Assembly (NCBI GenBank): GCA_035509195.1
Contig: DATJLT010000095.1
Location: 1 to 27,264, forward strand
Origin: Chersky-822 sp035509195
GTDB lineage: Bacteria; Actinomycetota; Actinomycetes; Streptosporangiales; Streptosporangiaceae
Reading direction: 5' to 3'
Length of the DNA stretch: 27,264 bases
In this document: positions 13,059-21,269 of the stretch, piece by piece
How the letters are laid out: each line of letters opens with the position of its first letter
Position numbering within the stretch: the stretch's first letter is position 1
The notes under the pieces: generated by a model
The model's input: the letters and a program-made list of their open reading frames with translations, nothing else
What the model was told of the DNA's origin: nothing
The model's database searches: none
Position numbers and translations under genes: made by a program

Positions 13059-16000
13059 CGCGTCTCACCCAGGACAGTCTGCCCCCACCGGGCGACAGCG
13101 GCAGCGATATCGCTGGCCAGGGGCGGACGGAGGATCTCGTAATGATCGCTGTTCGCGAAGAACGTCTGCACCGGCCCGCCAAGGTGCCTGTACCAGCCGG
13201 AGGCGGCGGTCGCGTTCAGCGATCGCCGGGCCGTCACCAGGAGGGCAGGAGCCGTCACCCGCGCGGAGGCCGCAGGCGTATAGCCGGCCAGCAGCCCGCA
13301 GTGCGCCGCGAACACCTCGAACCGCTGCCGAACCTGGTCAGCGGCGACGCCAAGCTGCCCGGCCAGCCAGTCAAGCTGCTCACCCGTCTCCCTTCCGCCT
13401 GGCCCGGCCCTGAAATCGGAGGCGCGGCCAAGGCCGTTCAGCACGTCAGCGACGAACTGCCCGGCCAGTTCCCCGCCGGACATCTCCCCGCCGGGCGGTA
13501 CCGCATAGGGCGGGTCGAGCAGCACAAGCAGCGCAACGGGGCGCCCGGAAGCTTCGAGTGCCCGTGCGACCTCGTAAGCAAGGACCCCGCCCATAGACCA
13601 GCCGCCAAGGAGGCAGGGCCCGCGCGGCACCGCCGCGCCGAGAATTTTGGCATATTCAGAAACCATTCCGGCCAGCGTCTCGTGAGCAGGCTGCCCGGCT
13701 GCGAGACCGCGCACCTCAAAAGAACGGCCAAGCGCCGCCGCGAGAGGACCGTAATCGGTCACCGCGCCTCCGATCGCGTGGATCAGGACCAGCAAGGGGC
13801 CGCCGGCTTCCCGGCTGAGCGGCACCAGCGGTCCGTTTCCCATGGCAGTCCCTAGCTGCGTCGCGAGTTCGCGTGGCGTCGGATGCAGCAGCACGGCTGA
13901 GGGCGAGACCTCAGCTGATGCCCGCCGCGCGATGAGATCGACGAGCCGCATGACCTGAAGCGAATTGCCGCCGAGGTCAAAGAATCCCTCATCAGGCCCG
14001 GCCGGCTCCCTGTGCAGTACCTCACCGAACAGCGCGCCGAGCAGGGCCGCTGTTCCGCCGCCGCGAGATTCGCCCGGAGAGGCTTCGGCCAGCGCGGGCT
14101 CGGGCTCGGGTTCGGGCAGCATGTTCCTGTCGATCTTGCCGCTTGAGTTCAGCGGGAACTCCCCGATGGCCACGAACCTGGCGGGCACCATGTACGAGGG
14201 CAGCCTCGCGCTCAGGTAACCTCGCAGTTCCGGTCCTGCAGGCAGTTCCAAGCCAGGCGGCGCATGCAGGTACGCGGTGAGCTGCTTGTCACCCCCTGGT
14301 GCTGACGTCACGATGACCACCGCCTGAGCCACGGACGGATGAGTGCGAAGCGCGGCTTCGATCTCGCCTGGCTCGACGCGAAGGCCGCGGAGCTTGACCT
14401 GGTGGTCGGCCCGCCCGAGGTACACGATGCTGCCATCGGCTCGCCGCCGGCACAGATCACCCGTCTTGTACAGGCGGCCGCCAGGGCGGAAAGGGTCGGC
14501 GATAAATCGCGCCGACGTCATCCCTGGCCGGCCGAGGTAACCCCTGGCCACTCCTGCCCCGCTCAGATGCAGCTCGCCGGTAACGCCTGCGGGCACCGGA
14601 CGCAGGCGGTGATCGAGCACATATGCCCGGCAGTTGGGAATCGGATGGCCGAGCGGCGGGGACTGGCCGGCCGGGACCGCGTCGTGGAGTTCTGCGCACA
14701 CCGCCGTGATCGCGGTCTCCGTCGGCCCGTAGTCGTTGACGAATTTCAGGCCGGGACGGAGCCAGCGGCCGACGAGTTCGCCGGGAAGTTCCTCACCGCC
14801 GCACATCAGCACTCGCAGGTCGGGGAACTCCGCGTCTTCGAGCAGCCCGGCAACCGACGGGGTCAGGCAGGCGAACGTCACCGCCTGCTCCCGCATCAGC
14901 GCCGCCAGCCTGCTTGGAGTATGCAGCACGTCGGGCGGCGCGAGCACCGTCCGTCCGCCGGCCAGCAGCGGCATGAACATTTCCTGCACCGATGCGTCAA
15001 AGCTGAGCGATGCGAACTGAAGCACCCGGTCGTTCGGGCTCACTCCCCAGGCATCAGTCATCGCGTACAGGAAGTTCGCCACCTGCCTGTGCTCAACCAG
15101 GACGCCCTTCGGCTGCCCGGTAGAGCCCGAGGTGTAGATCACGTAGGCGACGTTCTGCGGCCTGGCACCAGGCAGGTGCGGCGGCTCGGGCAGTTCCCCG
15201 GACAGTTGCCCAGGCAGTTCCCCGGACAGTTCCCCGGACAGTTCCCCGGCCAAGACGGCCGGCGCTCCGGTCGCGGGCAGCCGCGGGCCGCTCGCCGCGT
15301 CGGTGACGATCATCGTCATCGAGGTGTCAGCGATCAGGAACCGCAGCCGTTCGGCGGGCAGCAACGGATCGAGCGGAACGTAGCCGCCGCCGGCCTTCCA
15401 GATCCCGAGCAGGACACCGAGCCGTGGGATGCCGGTCTCCATGCAGACGCCAACGAGACACTCCGGCCCGACCCCGCGCCCGCGCAGCGCGGCCGCGACC
15501 CGGTCGGCGAGCTCGCCAAGCCCGCTATAGCTGATCTCCTGGTTGCCGCACACGGCCGCGATCGCGTCAGGGGTTCTTGCCGCCTGCCGTTCGAACCCTT
15601 CGTGGACGCAGACGACAGGGAACTCCCGCTGTGTGTCGTTCAGCCCGCGCAGCTCGCGGTCGGTTTCCGCCGCCGTCAGCAGCGGAAGCGCGGACACCCG
15701 CGATCCGGGATCGGCCGCCGCCCCGGCGAGCATCACCTCGTAGTGCCTGAGGATCCGTGTCGCCGTGCCTTCGTCGAACAGCGAGGTCTTGTAAGAGCAC
15801 TCCACCCACAAGCCCTCGTCCCTCGCCTCGGCGGAGAAGTCCAGGTCGAACTTCGCCGCGTTGATGCCGACGATGACATCGCTCAGGGCGAAGTCAACTC
15901 CGCCCGCCCTGATCGGCGTGCGGTCGCGCTCGGCGTAGGTGAGCGCGATCTGGAATGCCGGCGCCCTGCCCGGAACGCGGGCGACCCGCGATGCTGTCAC

Positions 16001-17113
16001 GATCTGACTGAAAGGCAGTTCCTGATGGGCGTAGGCGCCGATCACCGCGGCGTGCACACGGGTAAGCAGTTCACCGAACGGCGGGTCCGCCGACAGGTTC
16101 ACCCGGATTGGCAGCGTGTTGACCAGGTACCCGATCAGCGGTGCCAGCTCGGGACGGCTCCGGTTGGCGGTGACGGTCCCGACGACGAGGTCGTCCTGCC
16201 CGGTGTACCTGTGCAGCAGCGCAAGCAGCCCGGCCATCAGCACGACGAACAACGTCGTCCCGTGCGCTTGCCCGAGTTCCCTTAGCTGGCCGAGTAGCTC
16301 GCGGCCGCACAGCCGCTCGGCCAGCCCGCCACCGAATTCCTCTGGCACGGGCCTCGGCCGGTCGGCAGGGAACCTCACGGCCGGCAGCCCGGCAAGCGCT
16401 TCCCGCCAGTACCCCTCGAGTTCGGCTGTCCTGGCCCGCGACAGCCGTTCCCGCTCCCAGACCGCGTAGTCGGCGTATCGCACGGCGAGTTCGGCCAGCC
16501 CGGACGGCTCCCCGGTGACCTCCGCCCGGTACAGCGCCGCGAGATCGGCCAGCAGGACCCTGGCTGACCAGCCATCGAAGATCGCGTGCGGCAAATTAGC
16601 CAGCAGTAGCTGATCGACCGGGCCGAGCCTGATCAGGCTGACTCGGAACAATGGCCCCGCGGCGAGGTCGAAAGGCCGCAGCGACTCGGCGGTGATCAAC
16701 TCGCGCAGCGCGCCTTCCCGTTGATCCTGACCGGGAAAGCAGAGGTCGGCCGCGCCGAGGTTTACCGTGGCGAGGTTTACTGCCGCTGGCGGGTCTATTA
16801 CCTGTACGGGTTCGCCGTCCTCGCCGGTCAGGAACCTGGTACGCAGCGACTCATGCCTGGCTGCGAGGGCGTCTAAGGCGGCCTGGAGCGCGGCGACGTT
16901 AACCAGGCCGGCCAGCCGCAGGGCGAGCGGCACGTTGTACGTGGCCTGGCAGGGAGCGAGCCGGTCGATTACCCAGAGCTGCTCTTGCCCGAACGACAGC
17001 GGCCACGGCCCGCCAGGATCGCCGGTCACCCGGCGCGGTATCGGTTCCTGCGCGGCCCTTCCTCGTCGCAGACGGGCCGTGAGCGCCGCTCGCTGGGAGT
17101 CGCTCAGTGTCAT
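13055..17113 (-). CDS. NRPS 3: C-A-PCP-TE module
   Basis: This 1352-residue single module starts with a short helical region (MTLSDSQRAALTARLRRGR), possibly a docking element. The C domain (about 35-460) has LSFGQEQLW and PHAIFDG: the catalytic H176 is kept, although the preceding His is Pro. The A domain (about 490-1000) has YVIYTSGSTGQPKG, NDYGPTE, YKTGD and the A10 lysine in SSGKIDR. Its pocket, read by eye against GrsA, is D-A-Q-C-M-G-D-I-T-K, which I cannot match to a known substrate. The carrier serine is S1051 (GGNSLQ). The thioesterase has GGWSMGG (S1173) and H1324 (SDHYEIL). The ATG at 17113, ten bases after the NRPS 2 stop, was preferred over a longer frame inside NRPS 2. An A-domain loop contains a 12-bp repeat (15191-15250). 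A TTA codon lies at 16874-16876. Confidence 0.95.
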   Translation of the reverse strand: MTLSDSQRAALTARLRRGRAAQEPIPRRVTGDPGGPWPLSFGQEQLWVIDRLAPCQATYNVPLALRLAGLVNVAALQAALDALAARHESLRTRFLTGEDGEPVQVIDPPAAVNLATVNLGAADLCFPGQDQREGALRELITAESLRPFDLAAGPLFRVSLIRLGPVDQLLLANLPHAIFDGWSARVLLADLAALYRAEVTGEPSGLAELAVRYADYAVWERERLSRARTAELEGYWREALAGLPAVRFPADRPRPVPEEFGGGLAERLCGRELLGQLRELGQAHGTTLFVVLMAGLLALLHRYTGQDDLVVGTVTANRSRPELAPLIGYLVNTLPIRVNLSADPPFGELLTRVHAAVIGAYAHQELPFSQIVTASRVARVPGRAPAFQIALTYAERDRTPIRAGGVDFALSDVIVGINAAKFDLDFSAEARDEGLWVECSYKTSLFDEGTATRILRHYEVMLAGAAADPGSRVSALPLLTAAETDRELRGLNDTQREFPVVCVHEGFERQAARTPDAIAAVCGNQEISYSGLGELADRVAAALRGRGVGPECLVGVCMETGIPRLGVLLGIWKAGGGYVPLDPLLPAERLRFLIADTSMTMIVTDAASGPRLPATGAPAVLAGELSGELSGELPGQLSGELPEPPHLPGARPQNVAYVIYTSGSTGQPKGVLVEHRQVANFLYAMTDAWGVSPNDRVLQFASLSFDASVQEMFMPLLAGGRTVLAPPDVLHTPSRLAALMREQAVTFACLTPSVAGLLEDAEFPDLRVLMCGGEELPGELVGRWLRPGLKFVNDYGPTETAITAVCAELHDAVPAGQSPPLGHPIPNCRAYVLDHRLRPVPAGVTGELHLSGAGVARGYLGRPGMTSARFIADPFRPGGRLYKTGDLCRRRADGSIVYLGRADHQVKLRGLRVEPGEIEAALRTHPSVAQAVVIVTSAPGGDKQLTAYLHAPPGLELPAGPELRGYLSARLPSYMVPARFVAIGEFPLNSSGKIDRNMLPEPEPEPALAEASPGESRGGGTAALLGALFGEVLHREPAGPDEGFFDLGGNSLQVMRLVDLIARRASAEVSPSAVLLHPTPRELATQLGTAMGNGPLVPLSREAGGPLLVLIHAIGGAVTDYGPLAAALGRSFEVRGLAAGQPAHETLAGMVSEYAKILGAAVPRGPCLLGGWSMGGVLAYEVARALEASGRPVALLVLLDPPYAVPPGGEMSGGELAGQFVADVLNGLGRASDFRAGPGGRETGEQLDWLAGQLGVAADQVRQRFEVFAAHCGLLAGYTPAASARVTAPALLVTARRSLNATAASGWYRHLGGPVQTFFANSDHYEILRPPLASDIAAAVARWGQTVLGETR
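14096..14113 (-). repeat. 6-bp repeat encoding Glu-Pro run between A and PCP domains
   Basis: Three 6-bp units (GGGCTC, GGGCTC, GGGTTC on the plus strand) encode the PEPEPEP linker right after the A10 motif of NRPS 3. It is a short flexible spacer between the adenylation and carrier domains and another example of the repeat tendency of this locus. Confidence 0.7.
15191..15250 (-). repeat. 12-bp tandem repeat, 5 units, in NRPS 3 A domain
   Basis: Five 12-bp units of the form CAGTTCCCCGGA (plus strand) encode alternating E-L-S-G and E-L-P-G tetrapeptides. They extend the loop just before the YVIYTSGSTG nucleotide-binding motif of the A domain. Three units are nearly identical, indicating recent expansion. 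The frame is preserved. Confidence 0.92.
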
Positions 17114-17123
17114 GAGAGGTCGC

Positions 17124-20100
17124 TTACGGCCATGACATCGACCGGAGCTCGGCCGCGATCTCGCACACGACCGGCGGACGCAGGAACTCGTAGTGATCCC
17201 CGCTGACCCGGAGCAGGTTAGCCCGGTCGCCGAGCACCTCTTGCCACCTGGCCGCGGCCGGGGCGTTGGGGGAGTCGGCTGCCGCGACGATGAGGGTCCG
17301 AGCCAGGACAGGCGCGGCACCTGAAGCCGGGCAGTAGCCGGCCAGCAGCCGGGAGTGGGCGCGGAAGACCTCGAACCGGCGCCTCAAGCCGGCCGAGTTG
17401 CCCGTCACCTGGCCCTGACCGGTCGACGCGGGTTCTGGCCCCTCGTCTTGCCATCGAGGTGGCCGTGCCGCCAGCCGCCGCGTCAGCCAGTCGAGTTGCC
17501 CTGCGACACCCGTCGTCAGGGGATCAGGCCGGTCGCCGAGGTTCCGGTCGCCGAGGTCCCGGTCGCCGAGGTCAAGGCCAAGGCTCTGCGCCGCGTCGGC
17601 GACGAACTGCCCGGCCAGGTCGCTCTCTGAGCCGAACCGGTCAGACGGCACCTCGAACGGAGCGTCGAGGAGCAGCAAGAGCGCGACCTTCTCCCCGTCA
17701 GACTCGAGTTGCCTGGCGACCTCATAAGAGATCACCCCGCCCATCGACCAGCCGCCCAGGTAATAAGGCCCGTCTGGACGGGCGGACCTGACGATCGCGG
17801 TGTAGTCGCTGACCAGGCCGGCCAGCGAATCCGGCATCGGCCCTGCACGGCGGAGACCAGGCGACTCAAGGCCGTGCACCGCGAACTGCCCGGCCAGCTC
17901 GTCCGCGAGCGGACGGTAGTCGGTGATCGTCCCGCCAATCGCATGGATCAGGGTCAGCGCCGGGCCCGCGCCAGCGCCGGGGAACAGCGGGACGAGCGGG
18001 CGCGCTACGGCAGGCCCGGCCTCGCGCAGGTGGGCAGCGAGACCGCGGGGGCTCTGGTGCAGGAAGACCGCGGCAGGAGACAGCTCGGCGCCCGTCTTGC
18101 CGGCAATGAGCTCAAGCAGCGTCATGACCTGGAGGGAGTTGCCGCCAAGGTCGAAGAAGCCGTCGCCCGGCCGCACTCGCGTGCGGCCAAGAACGTCAGC
18201 GAACAGTTCGCCGAGCATGGCTTCGAGCTCGCTGCCTGGAGCCTCGACTTCGTCGGCTCGCCCGTCGCCGTCTTCGCCGGGAGGCGGCAGTGCCGACCGG
18301 TTTATCTTGCCGCTGGTATTGAGCGGGAACTCCTCAAGTACCACGAACCTGGCCGGGACCATATAGGCGGGCAGGCGCTCGGTCAGGTACGCGCGCAGTT
18401 CGGCTGCCGCAGGCAGAGCGTGGATCTCTGCCGCCCTCAGGTAGGCGATGAGCTGCTTGCCGCCCGACTGGTCGGGGGTCACCGTGACGACGACCTGGGC
18501 AATAGCCGGGTGCGCGCCGAGCGCGGCCTCGATCTCCCCGAGCTCGATCCGCAAGCCGCGGATCTTGACCTGGTGGTCGGTGCGCCCGACATAAACGATG
18601 CTCCCGTCGGCCCGACGGCGGCACAGGTCGCCGGTCTTGTACAGGCGGCCGCCCGGCCTGAACGGGTCGGCGACGAACCGCTCCCGCGTCAGGTCGGGCC
18701 GGTTCAGGTACCCCCGCGCGACGCCCGCGCCGCCGATGTGCAGTTCGCCGATGACGCCGGCCGGCACCGGCCGGAGCCCCGAGTCCAGCACGTACGCCTG
18801 ATAGTTCGCTGAGGGCAGCCCGATCGGCGGCGGGAGCACCGTCGATTCGCTGACGTCGCCCCAGGTAGCGATCACGGCCGTCTCCGTCGGCCCGTACGCG
18901 TTGACGAACCGCAGCCCCGGTCTGATCCAACGCGCGGCCAGCTCGGAAGGCAGTTCCTCGCCCGCCGCCAGCAGCGTCCGCAGCCGGGGGAACTCATGCC
19001 CGGTGAGCAAACCGAGCACGGCCGGCGGAAGGCAGGCGAACGTCACCCCGGTCTCTCGCATCAGCCCTGCCAGTCGCCTGGGCACATGGAGCGTATCGTC
19101 GTGCGCGAGCACCAGCTTCGCCCCTGACAGCAGCGCCACGAACATGTCCAGCACGGACACGTCGAACGTGTACGCCGCGAACTGCAGCACTGTGTCCCCT
19201 GGCCCGACGCCGAACGGCTCGATCATGCTGTCCGCGAAGTTCACCGCCTGCCGGTGCTCAACCATCACCCCCTTCGGCTGCCCGGTAGACCCGGACGTGT
19301 AGATGACGTATGCCGCGTTGTGTGGCGCTGCTGCCGCAGCAGCCCTGGCGGCGGGAGCAGCGCGTGCGGACTCCCGTGCCAGCGCAAGCCGGCTGGCCCC
19401 AAGCTGGTCCTCAGGCTGGTCCTCAAGCTGGTCCCCAAGCACGAGGACCTCAGCGCCCGAACCCTCGGGCAAGGCCGGCGCACTCACCTCGTCGGTCAGG
19501 ATCACCGGCATCGCGGTGTCGGCGATCAGGTAACTCAGCCGCTGACGCGGAAGCGTGTAGCCGAGCGGCACGTATCCGCCGCCTGCCTTCAAGATCCCCA
19601 GCAGTACCGCCAGCCGCGCGATCCCGGCCCGCATGCAGACCCCGACGAGCACCTCAGGGCCGACCCCGCGGTCCTCGAGCAACGCCGCGACCTGGTCCGC
19701 TCGCCGGTCAAGCCCTGCGTAACTGACCTCCTCGCCCTCGTACTCCGCCGCTATCGCCTCAGGCGTGCGCCGCGCCTGATCCGCGAACCTCTCGTGCAGG
19801 CATCCGCCAGCGTACTCACGGCCAGTGACATTCCAGTCCGTCAGCTCTTGACGCAGCTCAGCCGGGGTAAGCACGGGTAGTTCAGATATGCGCTCCGCCG
19901 GACACGCGACCGCGGCAGACAGGAGCACCTCCAGGTGCTCAAGCAGTCGCTCCACGGTCCCATGGTCAAACAGCGCGGTCTTGAACGAGCATTCGATCCA
20001 CAGCCCTCTATCGCGCACCTCGGCGGTGAAGCTCAGGTCGAACTTGGCCGAGTTGACGCCGGCAACCAGGCTGGTCAGCGCGAACCTGACGCCGCGGCCC

Positions 20101-21266
20101 GCCTCGACCGGCGTGCTATCACGCTCGTTGAAAGCCAGTGCGATCTGGAACACTGGCGCCCGCCCTGGATCACGCTCGACCTTCAGCGTGTCCACCATCC
20201 GCCCGAACGGCAGTTCCTGGTGCGCGTACGCCCCGGTCGTGACCTCCCTCACCCGGTCAGTCAGCTCGGCGAACGAAGGGTCGCCAGAAAGATCGACCCT
20301 GATCGGCAGCGTGTTCACGCAGAACCCGATCATCGGCGCGAGTTCAGGCCGCCCCCGGTTCGCGCTCACCGTGCCGACGACGAGGTCGCTCTGCCCGGTA
20401 TACCTGTGCAGCAGGGCTTGCAGCCCGGCCATCAAGACCACGAACATCGTGGTGCCGCCTTCGCGGGCAGTTGCCCGCATGCCGTCAAGCAGCGAGGAAG
20501 GGTACTGCCTGGCGGCCAGTCCGCCAGCCCAGTCTTCGACGACAGGCCTTGGCCGGTCGGCCGGAAACTGCACGGTCTCGAATCCGTCCATGACCTCGCG
20601 CCAGTACCTGGCCAGTTCGTCTGGAACCTGGTCACCGAGCCTGGCACGCTCCCAGAGGGCGTAGTCCGCGAACTGCAAGGGAAGCTCATCGAGTCCTGGC
20701 TCCTCGCCGCCCGCCTCGGCACGGTAGAGCGCCGCCAGGTCGCGCACCAGGATTCCGGCCGACCAGCCGTCGAAGATCACATGGTGCACGACGACTAGCA
20801 GTACCCGGTACTCGTCGCCGAGCCCGATCAGGCTGAAACGTGCCAGCGGCCCGGCCGCGAGGTCGAACGGCCGCGCCGCCTCCGCGTCAAGGAACTCAGC
20901 AAGCTCTGCACGTGGCAGGCTAACCCGCGCCACGGGCACCGGTCGCGGCGGATCGACGATCTGGACCGGCTGCCCGCCATCACCCGCGACGAGCCTGGTG
21001 CGCAAGGCCTCGTGTCGTCCGGCTAGCGCGGCGACCGCCCGGTCGAGCGCGTCACCGTCAAGCGGCCCGAGTACCGAGATCGCCAGGGGGATGTTGTACA
21101 TGGCCTGGCCGGGCGCGAACCGGTCGATGAACCAGAGCTGCTCCTGCCCGAACGACAGCGGCAGGTCCGTCAGCTCAGGATCGCGGCGCGCGATTCTCGC
21201 CGGGGCCGCGTCCCGGCCCCGGCGCAACCGCGCGGCAAGTGCCGCCCGCTGCTCATCGGTCAGCAT
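17124..21266 (-). CDS. NRPS 2: C-A-PCP-TE module
   Basis: This 1380-residue module is a close paralogue of NRPS 3. After the helical start (MLTDEQRAALAARLRRGR) comes a C domain with LSFGQEQLWFID and an intact HHVIFDG (H161, H162), so condensation should work. The A domain has YVIYTSGSTGQPKG, NAYGPTE, YKTGD and SGKINR; its pocket by eye is D-V-L-C-L-A-A-V-I-K, not one I know. The carrier serine is S1044 (DLGGNSLQ). A type I thioesterase closes the protein with GGWSMGG (S1174), LLLDAPF and H1358 (GDHYEFL). The ATG at 21266 is three bases after the NRPS 1 stop. In-frame repeats occur in the A-domain loop (19403-19438) and in the TE lid region (17531-17575). A thioesterase on a protein that is not the last of the line is unusual. 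Confidence 0.95.
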   Translation of the reverse strand: MLTDEQRAALAARLRRGRDAAPARIARRDPELTDLPLSFGQEQLWFIDRFAPGQAMYNIPLAISVLGPLDGDALDRAVAALAGRHEALRTRLVAGDGGQPVQIVDPPRPVPVARVSLPRAELAEFLDAEAARPFDLAAGPLARFSLIGLGDEYRVLLVVVHHVIFDGWSAGILVRDLAALYRAEAGGEEPGLDELPLQFADYALWERARLGDQVPDELARYWREVMDGFETVQFPADRPRPVVEDWAGGLAARQYPSSLLDGMRATAREGGTTMFVVLMAGLQALLHRYTGQSDLVVGTVSANRGRPELAPMIGFCVNTLPIRVDLSGDPSFAELTDRVREVTTGAYAHQELPFGRMVDTLKVERDPGRAPVFQIALAFNERDSTPVEAGRGVRFALTSLVAGVNSAKFDLSFTAEVRDRGLWIECSFKTALFDHGTVERLLEHLEVLLSAAVACPAERISELPVLTPAELRQELTDWNVTGREYAGGCLHERFADQARRTPEAIAAEYEGEEVSYAGLDRRADQVAALLEDRGVGPEVLVGVCMRAGIARLAVLLGILKAGGGYVPLGYTLPRQRLSYLIADTAMPVILTDEVSAPALPEGSGAEVLVLGDQLEDQPEDQLGASRLALARESARAAPAARAAAAAAPHNAAYVIYTSGSTGQPKGVMVEHRQAVNFADSMIEPFGVGPGDTVLQFAAYTFDVSVLDMFVALLSGAKLVLAHDDTLHVPRRLAGLMRETGVTFACLPPAVLGLLTGHEFPRLRTLLAAGEELPSELAARWIRPGLRFVNAYGPTETAVIATWGDVSESTVLPPPIGLPSANYQAYVLDSGLRPVPAGVIGELHIGGAGVARGYLNRPDLTRERFVADPFRPGGRLYKTGDLCRRRADGSIVYVGRTDHQVKIRGLRIELGEIEAALGAHPAIAQVVVTVTPDQSGGKQLIAYLRAAEIHALPAAAELRAYLTERLPAYMVPARFVVLEEFPLNTSGKINRSALPPPGEDGDGRADEVEAPGSELEAMLGELFADVLGRTRVRPGDGFFDLGGNSLQVMTLLELIAGKTGAELSPAAVFLHQSPRGLAAHLREAGPAVARPLVPLFPGAGAGPALTLIHAIGGTITDYRPLADELAGQFAVHGLESPGLRRAGPMPDSLAGLVSDYTAIVRSARPDGPYYLGGWSMGGVISYEVARQLESDGEKVALLLLLDAPFEVPSDRFGSESDLAGQFVADAAQSLGLDLGDRDLGDRNLGDRPDPLTTGVAGQLDWLTRRLAARPPRWQDEGPEPASTGQGQVTGNSAGLRRRFEVFRAHSRLLAGYCPASGAAPVLARTLIVAAADSPNAPAAARWQEVLGDRANLLRVSGDHYEFLRPPVVCEIAAELRSMSWP
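17531..17575 (-). repeat. 15-bp tandem repeat, 3 units, in NRPS 2 thioesterase
   Basis: Three 15-bp units beginning GGTCGCCGAGG on the plus strand encode LGDRD, LGDRN and LGDRP within the variable lid region of the NRPS 2 thioesterase. The paralogous TE of NRPS 3 lacks this insert, so the expansion came after the duplication or was lost from the other copy. Confidence 0.9.
19403..19438 (-). repeat. 12-bp tandem repeat, 3 units, in NRPS 2 A domain
   Basis: Three 12-bp units (GCTGGTCCTCAG, GCTGGTCCTCAA, GCTGGTCCCCAA on the plus strand) encode D-Q-L/P-E/G tetrapeptides. They sit in the same loop before YVIYTSGSTG as the 12-bp repeat of NRPS 3, but the unit sequence is unrelated. An alanine-rich run follows. 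Confidence 0.88.
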
Positions 21267-21269
21267 CGG

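Noticed and set aside
14339..16285. Long plus-strand frame of 648 codons opposite NRPS 3
   Set aside because: It is a shadow of the strongly GC-biased NRPS gene: composition is Arg/Gly/Asp/Pro-rich and no domain is visible.
17114..17320. N-terminal extension of NRPS 3 overlapping NRPS 2
   Set aside because: The extension lies inside the TE coding region of NRPS 2 in another frame and is Arg/Ser/Pro-rich. The MTLSDSQRAAL start mirrors that of NRPS 2.
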